Shown here: positions 10,156 through 17,366 of the stretch, piece by piece
Numbering within the stretch: the first letter of the stretch is position 1
How the letters are laid out: each line of letters starts with the position of its first letter
NCBI RefSeq assembly: GCF_000341145.1
Contig: NZ_ANBE01000039.1
Span: 1 to 36,702 of the forward strand
Direction: 5' to 3'
DNA from: Nocardiopsis xinjiangensis YIM 90004
Lineage (GTDB): Bacteria > Actinomycetota > Actinomycetes > Streptosporangiales > Streptosporangiaceae
DNA length: 36,702 nt
Program-made: the position numbers and the translations under genes
Notes under the pieces: model-generated
Database searches by the model: none
Told to the model about the DNA's origin: nothing
Seen by the model: the letters and a program-made list of their open reading frames with translations, nothing else

Positions 10156-11259
10156 ATGAGGCTGAGTACCGCACCCCGGACCGATCACCTGGCCTTCGCC
10201 GCCGCCCTCGACCGGGCCCTCACCCGGCCGGAGAGATCACACGTGTGGTCGCCGTACTCGGTGGCCACGGTCCTGGCTCTACTGGCCTCTGGTGCCCGCG
10301 AGCGCACCAGGGAACAACTGGTGTCCCTGGTGGGCGAGGACCTGCGCGGGCACCTGGAAGCCCTGGACGAGGCCGCCGCCCCCGAGCAGGGCCTGGAACT
10401 GTCCGCCCTCAACGGTCTCTACCCGCGCGCCGGCCTCCCGCTGCGGCCGGGGTTCGGGGACCTGGTACACGAGCGGGTCGCCGCCGAGATCGAAGCCGCC
10501 GATTTCCCCGGGGACGCCGAGGGCGTGCGTGCCGGCATCAACGACCGGGTCTCACGGGTCACCCATGGGCTGGTCGATGAGCTCCTGCCACCGGGAACGG
10601 TCCATCCCGACGTGCGGTTCCTACTGGTCAACGCGTTGTGGGTGACCATGGTCTGGACCGATCCGTTCGAGATGGACCGCACCCAACAGCGGCCCTTCCA
10701 CGCCCCCGGCGGGCGGCGCGAGGTGGCGACCATGCACCGCAGCGCACGCCTGCCCCACGCCCGAGCACACGGGTGGTCGATGGTGGCTCTGGAGGGCAGG
10801 CACGAACTCTCCCTCGACCTGTTCCTGCCCGACGACGAGTCCTCCACCCCGCCGCCGCTGCAGCCCCGGGTCCTCGAGGCCCTCTACGGGGGCCGCAAGC
10901 AGCAGCAGGTGGAGCTGGCCCTGCCCCGGTTCGCGGTGGAGACCGACACCTCGCTCCTGGAACCCCTGGACGAGCTGGGCGTGCGCGAGGCCTCCTCCGA
11001 CCGGGCCCGCTTCGACGGAATCAGCGAGGTCCCGCTCAAGGTCGACGCGATGCTGCACCAGTCGGTGCTGCGTGTGGACGAGAAGGGTGCCGAGGGGGCC
11101 GCCGCGACCGCGGCGATGATGGTGATGTCGGCGGCGGTACCGACACGTCCGGTGCGTTTCACCGTCGACCGCCCGTTCGTCTTCGCGCTCCGACGCCGCG
11201 GGGCACTGCTGTTCCTGGGGCGGGTGAGCGACCCGGTCGACCCGGGGCCGGCGCGCTGA
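10156..11259 (+). CDS. Serpin family serine-protease inhibitor
   Basis: A 367-residue serpin. Early helix motif SPYSVATVLALLASGARERT, breach strand FLLVNALWV, and C-terminal signature region RPFVFALRRRGALLFLGRVSDP are all present. The hinge of the reactive-centre loop, EKGAEGAAATAA (residues 309-320), has the small residues expected of an inhibitory serpin that inserts its loop after cleavage. By counting from the hinge the scissile bond falls near VMSAA (323-327), but the exact P1 residue cannot be fixed. There is no signal peptide, so it should act in the cytoplasm or after lysis. GAGGGAG lies 5 nt before ATG 10156. Thermopin of Thermobifida fusca is the known relative in this family of bacteria. 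It interrupts a normally continuous conserved block. Confidence 0.92.
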   Translation: MRLSTAPRTDHLAFAAALDRALTRPERSHVWSPYSVATVLALLASGARERTREQLVSLVGEDLRGHLEALDEAAAPEQGLELSALNGLYPRAGLPLRPGFGDLVHERVAAEIEAADFPGDAEGVRAGINDRVSRVTHGLVDELLPPGTVHPDVRFLLVNALWVTMVWTDPFEMDRTQQRPFHAPGGRREVATMHRSARLPHARAHGWSMVALEGRHELSLDLFLPDDESSTPPPLQPRVLEALYGGRKQQQVELALPRFAVETDTSLLEPLDELGVREASSDRARFDGISEVPLKVDAMLHQSVLRVDEKGAEGAAATAAMMVMSAAVPTRPVRFTVDRPFVFALRRRGALLFLGRVSDPVDPGPAR

Positions 11260-11292
11260 CGCCGGGCCCCGCGCCGGCGCCCTGTCCCGGCG
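11260..11292. terminator. Terminator-like inverted repeat after serpin
   Basis: CGCCGGG (11260-11266) pairs with CCCGGCG (11286-11292); the loop region contains the self-complementary GCGCCGGCGC. It lies between the serpin stop and the convergent PIG-L remnant. Confidence 0.5.
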
Positions 11293-11295
11293 GGT

Positions 11296-11737
11296 TCAGA
11301 CGTCGAAGACCTCGAACACGGTCGCCAGGGGGAGCCCGGCCACACGTGCGGCCTCTGCCGCCGCCCCGGGCAGGAACGAGCGTTCGACGTAGTGGGTGGG
11401 CCGGGGGCCGAACCGAAGGCGGCGAACCGTACCCCCTGCCAGGGTTCCGGGCCGTCGGGCAAGTCGAGGAACTCCACGGCCGAAGCGCCGGCCACGGCCG
11501 CCGAGGCGCGCTGCTCGGCCATACGGACCGGGGCGCACTGTTCCGGCGCGAGGTGTCGACGCCGGCCTCACCCTTGGTCACGAGCAGTTCGACGGCGTCC
11601 TTGCCCTGCCGGGTCCACCGGGCCAGGGCCGAGGAGGTGCCGAACTCCAGGGCGTCGGGGTGGGACACCGCTGCCAGGGCCCGCTGCCGCTCCTCCGGCA
11701 GGGGCCGGGGGGCGCTGTCGTCCGTGCTCCGAGTCAT
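11296..11737 (-). pseudogene. Decayed PIG-L (LmbE-like) deacetylase gene
   Basis: Three reading frames, read in turn, spell a shrunken PIG-L deacetylase. Frame 1 from ATG 11737 gives VSHPDALEFGTSSALARWT then LLVTKGEAGVDT. Near 11547-11553 the frame slips by one base and continues PEQCAPVRMAEQRASAA then AVEFLDLPDG. This joins directly to EPWQGVRFAAFGSAPGPP, a C-terminal motif, so the middle of the enzyme (roughly 100 residues) is missing. A second one-base slip near 11395-11403 leads to VAGLPLATVFEVFDV and the stop at 11296. The metal-binding HPDD motif has become HPDA. Intact relatives hydrolyse N-acetyl groups from sugar conjugates and are about 230-270 residues long. Two frameshifts, internal deletions and a lost active-site Asp make a non-functional relic the best reading. 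Confidence 0.85.
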
Positions 11738-11780
11738 GGCCCGGGCTCACGGAGACCGGCGCTCCCCCGACAGGACCCTG

Positions 11781-12623
11781 TCAGCTCTGGGAGGGTTGCT
11801 CCCCGGCCGTGCCGGAGCTGGGCGAACCGTTCGGCGAGCGGCCCGCGTTCCCCTCCTGGGCGGCCTGCTGTGCCGAACGCTGCTCGGCGGCCTCGGCCAT
11901 CTTGTCCTGGATCTCCTTGGGCACGGTGATCGGCAGCATCTCGTTGGGCGGCGCGGGCTGCTCACCGCGCACCACGACGATGCCGGCGAACATCCGCTCG
12001 GCCTCGGCCATCATCTCGGGCTTGGAGGCCCCTTCGCCGCGGATGACACCGCGCAGCACCCAGCGGGGGCCGTCCACGCCGATGAAGCGCACACGCTGGC
12101 CGAGCTGCTTGCCCTCCTCGTTGGTGCGGCCCTTGACGGGCACCAGGGCGCGCAGCTCGGCACCGAAGGGGCCCTCGTGGTCCTCGACCCGGCCGCCCTG
12201 CTGGGTGACCTGCTCGCGCAGCTCCTGCCGCATCTCGTCCCACAGACCGGAGGACTTGGGCGCGGCGAAGGGCTGGACCTGCAGTGAGGTCTTGCCCCGC
12301 ACCAGGGTGATGCCGATGATGCGCTGCTTGCCCTGCTTGTCCTTGGCGACGTTGACCTGGATGTCGGAGCCCTGGTCCATGGGCACCTTCATGCTTCCCA
12401 GGTCCATGCGCTCGGACTCGGGGGCGTCCTCGGTCTCGTCCCAGGGGCCGGTCGCACGATGGCGGTCCTCCCCCTTGACGGGCTCGGACCGGGACCTCTC
12501 GGGTGTGATCTCGTTGTCGAAGGAGACAGCTCCGGCCGCCCCCTCCTTCTGCGGCGACGTCTCGGGGGCCGGGGCGGCCTCTTTGCCGGTCCCCTGGTCC
12601 TTCTTCTTGCGGCGTCCGAACAC
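11781..12623 (-). CDS. DUF3710 protein
   Basis: A 280-residue soluble protein of an actinobacterial family with no assigned activity. It begins FGRRKKKDQG after a GTG start at 12621-12623; GGAGAGG lies 7 nt upstream. The N-terminal 70 residues are charged and disordered. The conserved core (about residues 75-235) includes RMDLGSMKVPM, QVNVAKDKQGKQRIIGITLV and RVRFIGVDGPRWVLRGVIRG. The last 45 residues or so are Gln/Ala/Ser-rich and disordered. It lies 100 nt downstream of dut on the same strand, the standard order across actinobacteria, so the two are probably co-transcribed. In many relatives an OB-fold protein follows; here the PIG-L relic takes that place. Confidence 0.9.
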   Translation of the reverse strand: MFGRRKKKDQGTGKEAAPAPETSPQKEGAAGAVSFDNEITPERSRSEPVKGEDRHRATGPWDETEDAPESERMDLGSMKVPMDQGSDIQVNVAKDKQGKQRIIGITLVRGKTSLQVQPFAAPKSSGLWDEMRQELREQVTQQGGRVEDHEGPFGAELRALVPVKGRTNEEGKQLGQRVRFIGVDGPRWVLRGVIRGEGASKPEMMAEAERMFAGIVVVRGEQPAPPNEMLPITVPKEIQDKMAEAAEQRSAQQAAQEGNAGRSPNGSPSSGTAGEQPSQS

Positions 12624-12723
12624 GCCTTCACCTCTCCAGCTCTCAGGTCGGGCCCGGCTGGTCACCGGGGTCGGTCCCTGTCCGGCGGACCGGGTATCCA
12701 CCGATCAGGGCCCGGGGGTTCCG

Positions 12724-13185
12724 TCAGCCCTGTGCGGTGTGTCCCCCGGTCGATCCGAAACCTCCTGCTCCCCGATCGGTGTCGGGCAGGGCGGCGGCCT
12801 CCACGAACTCGGCCCGTTCCACGCGCTGAACCACCAGTTGGGCGATCCGGTCCCCTCGCTCGAACTTGACGGGAACGTGCGCGTCGGTGTTGAGCAGAGT
12901 CACCCGGATCTCGCCCCGGTACCCGGCGTCGACGGTTCCGGGCGCGTTGACGACCGTGACACCGTGGCGCGCGGCCAGTCCGGAGCGCGGGTGGACGAAG
13001 GCCGCGTACCCCTGCGGGAGCGCGATGGCCAGACCGGTGGGCAGGGTGGTCCGCTCCCCCGGTTCGAGGACGGCGCCCACGGTCGTGCGCAGGTCAGCGC
13101 CTGCGTCACCGTCGTGGGCGTACTCGGGGAGGGGGAGGCCTGGATCGATCCGGTGGACCGTGATCGGGATCCGGCCTTCTTCCAT
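12724..13185 (-). CDS. dut: Deoxyuridine 5'-triphosphate nucleotidohydrolase (dUTPase)
   Basis: Hydrolyses dUTP to dUMP and pyrophosphate, keeping uracil out of DNA and feeding dTMP synthesis. The 153-residue protein has all five trimeric-dUTPase motifs: DAGADLRTT (27-35), PRSGLA (66-71), GTVDAGYRGEIRV (83-95, with the catalytic Asp), RGDRIAQLVV (110-119), and the C-terminal P-loop-like RGAGGFGSTGG (138-148). ATG at 13183-13185 has GAAGAG 8 nt upstream; the in-frame GTG 15 nt earlier has no such site. It is followed by the DUF3710 gene and preceded by valS on the same strand with a 103-nt gap, so a valS-dut-DUF3710 transcript is possible. Confidence 0.96.
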   Translation of the reverse strand: MEEGRIPITVHRIDPGLPLPEYAHDGDAGADLRTTVGAVLEPGERTTLPTGLAIALPQGYAAFVHPRSGLAARHGVTVVNAPGTVDAGYRGEIRVTLLNTDAHVPVKFERGDRIAQLVVQRVERAEFVEAAALPDTDRGAGGFGSTGGHTAQG

Positions 13186-13288
13186 GGATGTGCTCTTCAC
13201 ATTCGCCGAGCCTATCGGTCCCGGCACAGCCGACCGGGACGAACAGCGGGGCCGGGGCGGCCGCGGCCGCCCCGGCCCCTGCGGACCA

Positions 13289-15868
13289 CTACCGCTGTTC
13301 CTCGGGGTCGGGCAGGCTCACCTCGACGGTGAGTTCCTTGCCCTCGACCGGTTCGAGGTCGACGGTGACGGCGCGGCCTGCTGCGGCCAGGTCACCGACG
13401 GCCGAACGGACGGCCTCGACCCGGTCGCCGGCCACACGCACGCTCTCGACCTCGGCGCGCATGGACAGCTTGGCTTCGGACTTGGCGCGGCGCACGTCGC
13501 GCAGCACCTCGGCGGTGGCGGCGAGCACGGCGGGGTCGCCGTCGGCGGCCAGAGCACCGTACTCCTCGGCCGCGGGCCAGGACTGACCGTGCACCGAGCC
13601 CTCCTGCCACCAGCTCCAGACCTCTTCGGTCACGAAGGGCAGGAACGGCGAGAAGAGGCGGTGGAGCACGTCCAGGGCGATGAGCAGGGCCGCGCGGGCC
13701 GAGGCGCCCTCGGCGGACCCGGTGTCGTAGGCGCGGGCCTTGACCAGCTCCAGGTAGTCGTCACAGAAGGCCCAGAAGAAGCGCTCGGTGCGCTCCAGGG
13801 CCCGAGTGTGGTCGAAGGCCTGGAAGGCGGTGGTGGCATCGGCCACGACCTCGGCCAAGGCGGCGAGCATCGCCCGGTCCAGGGGTTGTGTGACCTGGGC
13901 CGGGTCGGAGGTGGCGTCCCCACTCGCGACCGACATGACGAACTTGCTGGCGTTGAGGATCTTGATGGACAGGCGGCGCCCGATCTTCATCTGGCCCTCG
14001 TCCAGCGCGGTGTCGGTACCCAGGCGACCGTTGGCGGCCCAGTAGCGCACCGCGTCGGAGCTGTACTTCTCCAGCATCGCAACGGGCGTGACGACGTTGC
14101 CCTTGGACTTGGACATCTTCTTGCGGTCCGGGTCCAGGATCCAGCCGGAGAGGCCGGTGGTGGACCAGGGCAGCGAGTCGTGCTCGAAGTGGGCGCGCAC
14201 GACCGTGGAGAACAGCCACGTACGGATGATGTCCTGGCCCTGGGGGCGGAAGTCCATCGGAAAGACCCGCTGGAACAGGTCCTCGTCGCGCTCCCAGCCG
14301 GAGGCGATCTGCGGCGAGAGCGAGGAGGTCGCCCAGGTGTCCATGACGTCGGGGTCGCCGGTGAACCCGCCGGGCAGGCCGCGCTGGTCCTCGGTGTAGC
14401 CGGCCGGGGCCTGCGAACTCGGGTCGATCGGGAGCTGGTCCTCGGCGGGCACGAGCGGCTCGTCGTAGCGCGGGTTGCCCTCGCCGTCGAGCGGATACCA
14501 GACGGGGAAGGGCACGCCGAAGAAGCGCTGCCGGCTGATGAGCCAGTCGCCGTTGAGTCCCTCGACCCAGTTCTCGTAGCGCTGGCGCATGTGGTCGGGG
14601 TACCAGACCAGCTCGCGTCCGCGCTGGATGAACTGGGCGCGCAGGTTCTCGTCACGACCGCCGTTGCGGATGTACCACTGGCGGGTGGTGACGACCTCGA
14701 GGGGCTTGTCGCCCTTCTCGTAGAACTTCACCGGGTGGGTGACGGGTGTGGGCTCACCGACGAGGTCGCCGCTCTCGCCGAGCATCTCGACCATGCGCTC
14801 GCGTGCAGTGTGCACGGTGGCGCCGACGAGCTTGTCGTAGGCCTCGCGAGCGGGACCGGACTGCAGGCCCTGGGGGGCGTCGGCCATGATGCGCCCGTCC
14901 CACCCGATGATCGGACGGGTCGTGAGCTGGAGCTCGCGCCACCAGGTGACATCGGTGGTGTCACCGAAGGTGCAGATCATGGCGATGCCCGACCCCTTCT
15001 CGGGGTCGGCGAGGCGGTGGGCCTCGACGGGCACCTCCACACCGAAGACGGGCGTGGTGACGGTGGTGCCGAACAGGTCCTTGTAGCGCTCGTCATCGGG
15101 GTGGGCGACCAGGGCCACACACGCCGGGAGCAGTTCGGGACGGGTGGTCTCGATGTGCACCGGGCTGCCGTCGGCCTTGTGGAAGGCGACCTTGTGGTAG
15201 GCGCTGGGGCGCTCGCGGTCCTCGAGTTCGGCCTGGGCGACGGCGGTGCGGAAGGTGACGTCCCACAGGGTGGGCGCCTCGGCCATGTAGGCCTCACCGC
15301 GCGCCAGGTTGCGCAGGAAGGCTCGCTGGGCGGCGGCCCGGGATGTGTCGTCGATGGTGGCGTAGGTGTACCGCCAGTCCACACTCAGCCCGAGGCGTCG
15401 CCAGATGGACTCGAAGACCTTCTCGTCCTCGGCGGTGAGCACGTCGCACAGCTCGATGAAGTTGCGCCGCGAGATCGGGAGCTGCCGCTTGGGGTCGGGC
15501 TTTTCCGGCGGTTGGAAGTCCGGGTCGTAGGGGATCGACGGGTCGCAGCGCACGCCGTAGTAATTCTGGACGCGGCGCTCGGTCGGCAGCCCGTTGTCGT
15601 CCCAGCCCATCGGGTAGAAGACGGCCTTGCCGTTCATGCGCTGGAAACGCGCCACGGTGTCGGTGTGGGTGTAGGAGAACACGTGACCGATGTGCAGCGA
15701 CCCAGAGACCGTGGGCGGAGGGGTGTCGATGGAGAAGACGTCCTCGCGGCCGACGGTGCGGTCGAAATGGTAGACGCCGGACTCATCCCATACGTCGACC
15801 CACTTCGCTTCGATACCGTCCAGCGAAGGCTTGTCGGGCATGCGGAAGGAATGAGAGCGGTTGGTCAT
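13289..15868 (-). CDS. valS: Valyl-tRNA synthetase, compact form
   Basis: Charges tRNA-Val with valine; class I synthetase in the cytoplasm. The 859-residue protein has the HIGH motif as GSLHIGH (HIGH at 59-62) and the KMSKS motif intact (584-588), with the editing domain between them and an anticodon-binding domain after. It ends in a short beta-type tail (LPDPEEQR) and lacks an obvious long C-terminal coiled-coil arm such as typical bacterial ValS carries, so it resembles the compact, archaeal-like type found in some actinobacteria (inference from length and motif form). ATG 15866-15868 has no Shine-Dalgarno site but a -10 TAATAT exactly 6 nt upstream, implying a leaderless mRNA. It is divergent from DUF4235. 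It sits between dut and DUF4193, where DUF3093 is found in other genera. Confidence 0.95.
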   Translation of the reverse strand: MTNRSHSFRMPDKPSLDGIEAKWVDVWDESGVYHFDRTVGREDVFSIDTPPPTVSGSLHIGHVFSYTHTDTVARFQRMNGKAVFYPMGWDDNGLPTERRVQNYYGVRCDPSIPYDPDFQPPEKPDPKRQLPISRRNFIELCDVLTAEDEKVFESIWRRLGLSVDWRYTYATIDDTSRAAAQRAFLRNLARGEAYMAEAPTLWDVTFRTAVAQAELEDRERPSAYHKVAFHKADGSPVHIETTRPELLPACVALVAHPDDERYKDLFGTTVTTPVFGVEVPVEAHRLADPEKGSGIAMICTFGDTTDVTWWRELQLTTRPIIGWDGRIMADAPQGLQSGPAREAYDKLVGATVHTARERMVEMLGESGDLVGEPTPVTHPVKFYEKGDKPLEVVTTRQWYIRNGGRDENLRAQFIQRGRELVWYPDHMRQRYENWVEGLNGDWLISRQRFFGVPFPVWYPLDGEGNPRYDEPLVPAEDQLPIDPSSQAPAGYTEDQRGLPGGFTGDPDVMDTWATSSLSPQIASGWERDEDLFQRVFPMDFRPQGQDIIRTWLFSTVVRAHFEHDSLPWSTTGLSGWILDPDRKKMSKSKGNVVTPVAMLEKYSSDAVRYWAANGRLGTDTALDEGQMKIGRRLSIKILNASKFVMSVASGDATSDPAQVTQPLDRAMLAALAEVVADATTAFQAFDHTRALERTERFFWAFCDDYLELVKARAYDTGSAEGASARAALLIALDVLHRLFSPFLPFVTEEVWSWWQEGSVHGQSWPAAEEYGALAADGDPAVLAATAEVLRDVRRAKSEAKLSMRAEVESVRVAGDRVEAVRSAVGDLAAAGRAVTVDLEPVEGKELTVEVSLPDPEEQR

Positions 15869-15874
15869 GGCCCA

Positions 15875-15903
15875 ATATTAGGCCCTGTTCGGCGGGTCCT
15901 CGA
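15875..15903 (-). promoter_or_regulatory. Leaderless promoter of valS
   Basis: A -10 hexamer TAATAT (15875-15880) is separated by 6 nt (TGGGCC) from the ATG, placing transcription start on the A of the start codon. A weak -35 TCGAGG (15898-15903) lies at 17-nt spacing. The same bases form a near-perfect palindrome GGCCCAATATTAGGCC (15869-15884, one mismatched pair), which could be an operator. Confidence 0.6.
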
Positions 15904-16027
15904 CCTGCTGAGCGACCGAAGGCGTCCATCGAAAAGGGCCTCGCATCCCGCGTACACGCCCGAGCACACCGGAGCGGTCCCCGGTGCGCCGCGGCGGTCC
16001 CCCATGACAGGATTCGGTACGCAGACG

Positions 16028-16048
16028 GTGTGCGTCCCTGTCGCACAC
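16028..16048. repeat. Hairpin in valS / DUF4235 divergent region
   Basis: Perfect 7-bp stem GTGTGCG / CGCACAC with a 7-nt loop, 38 nt before the DUF4235 start. It may be an operator or an mRNA leader hairpin. Nothing links it to a T-box. Confidence 0.4.
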
Positions 16049-16085
16049 CACGCGCAAGGTACGAAGGAAACGGTGGACGATTCTG

Positions 16086-16364
16086 ATGGCTAAGAAGGAC
16101 GGCGGTGAGCTCGCTCCGGCGCTCATCGGTTTCGCGGCCGGTTTCGCGGCGGAGTTCGCCACGCGCAAGGCCCTGACCTTCGCTTGGACCCGTGCGACGG
16201 GTGAGGAACCGCCCACGGACGTGGACTCGCCCGAGACCAGCCTGGGGCGCGCGTTGAGCTGGGCCGTCTTGGCCGGCGTAGGAGTCGAGGTGGCCCGTGT
16301 ACTGGCCGTCCGCGCCGCCCGTAAGGGGGCCGGTGGTTCGCGCAGGGCCGAACTGGGCTCGTAG
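16086..16364 (+). CDS. DUF4235 family small membrane-associated protein
   Basis: A 92-residue protein with two mildly hydrophobic helices (ALIGFAAGFAAEFATRKALT and LSWAVLAGVGVEVARVLAVR) joined by a short acidic linker (ATGEEPPTDVDSPE) and a basic tail. This matches the DUF4235 family (MAK... start, two helices with a conserved charged loop). Role unknown. ATG at 16086 has GGTGGA 8 nt upstream. It is divergent from valS and ends at a very strong hairpin. Confidence 0.75.
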   Translation: MAKKDGGELAPALIGFAAGFAAEFATRKALTFAWTRATGEEPPTDVDSPETSLGRALSWAVLAGVGVEVARVLAVRAARKGAGGSRRAELGS

Positions 16365-16389
16365 TGACGGCCCCGGGCCCGGAACGCGT

Positions 16390-16441
16390 GGTGGTGGACG
16401 GCTCACCGCACGGGAACTCGTGCGGTCGGCCGTCCACCACC
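16390..16441. terminator. Very long two-tier bidirectional terminator
   Basis: An outer perfect 13-bp stem (16390-16402 with 16429-16441) encloses a 2x2 internal loop and an inner perfect 8-bp stem (16405-16412 with 16419-16426) capped by GGAACT. It lies between the convergent DUF4235 and DUF4193 genes. Confidence 0.8.
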
Positions 16442-16563
16442 CTCGCCCGTGGACGTGAGGGCCGCCCCCGTGGCTCTGCCGGTAGGGGGGACAACGGATC
16501 GGGCCCGTCTTCACATGCGCGCCCCATGGGTCGTAACCCCTGAGACGGCCCGTTCACGTCCGT

Positions 16564-16860
16564 TCAGACGCACTCCTTGCAGACCAGCTGGCCCTTGCGC
16601 TGCACAGCGAGCTGGCTGCGGTGGTGCACCAGGAAGCAACTGGAGCAGGTGAACTCGTCGGCCTGGCGGGGGAGCACACGCACGGCGAGCTCCTCACCGG
16701 ACAGGTCCGCTCCGGGCAGCTCCATCCCCTCGGCGACCTCGTCGGGGTCGACGTCGATGGTGCCGGTGCCCTTGTCTCCACGGCGAGCCTGCAGTTCCTG
16801 GAGGCTGTCCTCGTTGATGTCCTCGTCAGTCTTGCGCGGGCTGTCGTAGTCGGTGGCCAT
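16564..16860 (-). CDS. DUF4193 zinc-ribbon protein
   Basis: A 98-residue acidic protein with the actinobacterial DUF4193 pattern: MATDYDSPRKTDEDINEDSL at the start, an acidic middle (TIDVDPDEVAEGMELPGADL), and two CxxC pairs at the end (CSSC in DEFTCSSCFLVHH, and CKEC one residue before the C-terminus) that should bind one zinc. Molecular role unknown; the fold suggests contact with nucleic acid or RNA polymerase-type partners, which is only a guess. ATG at 16858-16860 has GGAG 9 nt upstream. Its neighbour in other genera, DUF3093, is absent. Confidence 0.92.
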   Translation of the reverse strand: MATDYDSPRKTDEDINEDSLQELQARRGDKGTGTIDVDPDEVAEGMELPGADLSGEELAVRVLPRQADEFTCSSCFLVHHRSQLAVQRKGQLVCKECV

Positions 16861-17366
16861 CTCTGCTTACTCCATCCCCCTCGTTCAATGCCTCGTCGCG
16901 CGGGTGTAACGCTTGAGAGACCTTGGTTTGTGCCCGGTTCGTCCGATGAGTTCTACCGATGTGGGTGGGCCGTGCCCCCTCCCGGGTCACCGTCCACAGG
17001 TCAGCGGCATGACCACGGGTCCGTGGCCGGAGGCGGCCACGTGAGGTGGTCGTGCCCGCTACCAGTCGATTGAGTACTACCCAACACCGGGCATCCCGTA
17101 GACGTGGAAAGTTCGTTTCCCCCCACAGTGGAAGAACTCGCGAAACGCTGCCCCCGGTGTGGACAAAAACCAAGACATGCCCACGTCAGGAGGGATTCCC
17201 TCCGTGTCCACGCCCGGGGAAGCATACCCACCCGTGGTCCACGCTCGTGACACGGGTGTGCGTGTCGTCGGACACGTATAGATACCACGAAGTGCGGGCT
17301 CGTGCAGCCTCGTCCCGCACCTGGTAACGGCCGGGTTGCGATGCCGTGCGAAGACGACCACGGACG
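16861..17366. other. Intergenic region between cutS-like kinase and DUF4193
   Basis: 506 nt without a credible gene. It contains the likely kinase-operon terminator (17292-17320), a 6-bp hairpin CGTGTC-GTCG-GACACG (17261-17276), a 15-nt palindrome GGAGGGATTCCCTCC (17189-17203), and presumably the DUF4193 promoter. The length is unusual for this compact region, but no conserved RNA or ORF is evident. Confidence 0.5.
17292..17320 (-). terminator. Terminator hairpin downstream of the two-component operon
   Basis: GTGCGGG (17292-17298) pairs with CCCGCAC (17314-17320); inner bases CTCGTG/CCTCGT can extend it imperfectly. It begins 46 nt past the kinase stop. Confidence 0.5.

Noticed and set aside
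15884-16085. T-box leader for valS
   Set aside because: No T-box consensus or specifier structure could be identified, and the -10 hexamer 6 nt before the ATG predicts no leader at all.
12866-16093. 1075-codon open frame on the plus strand across dut and valS
   Set aside because: Antisense shadow of valS and dut produced by third-position G/C bias; it spans two genes and an intergenic region.
17046-17327. 93-codon plus-strand frame in the gap downstream of the kinase
   Set aside because: Weak codon bias, no ribosome site, overlaps the presumed kinase-operon terminator.
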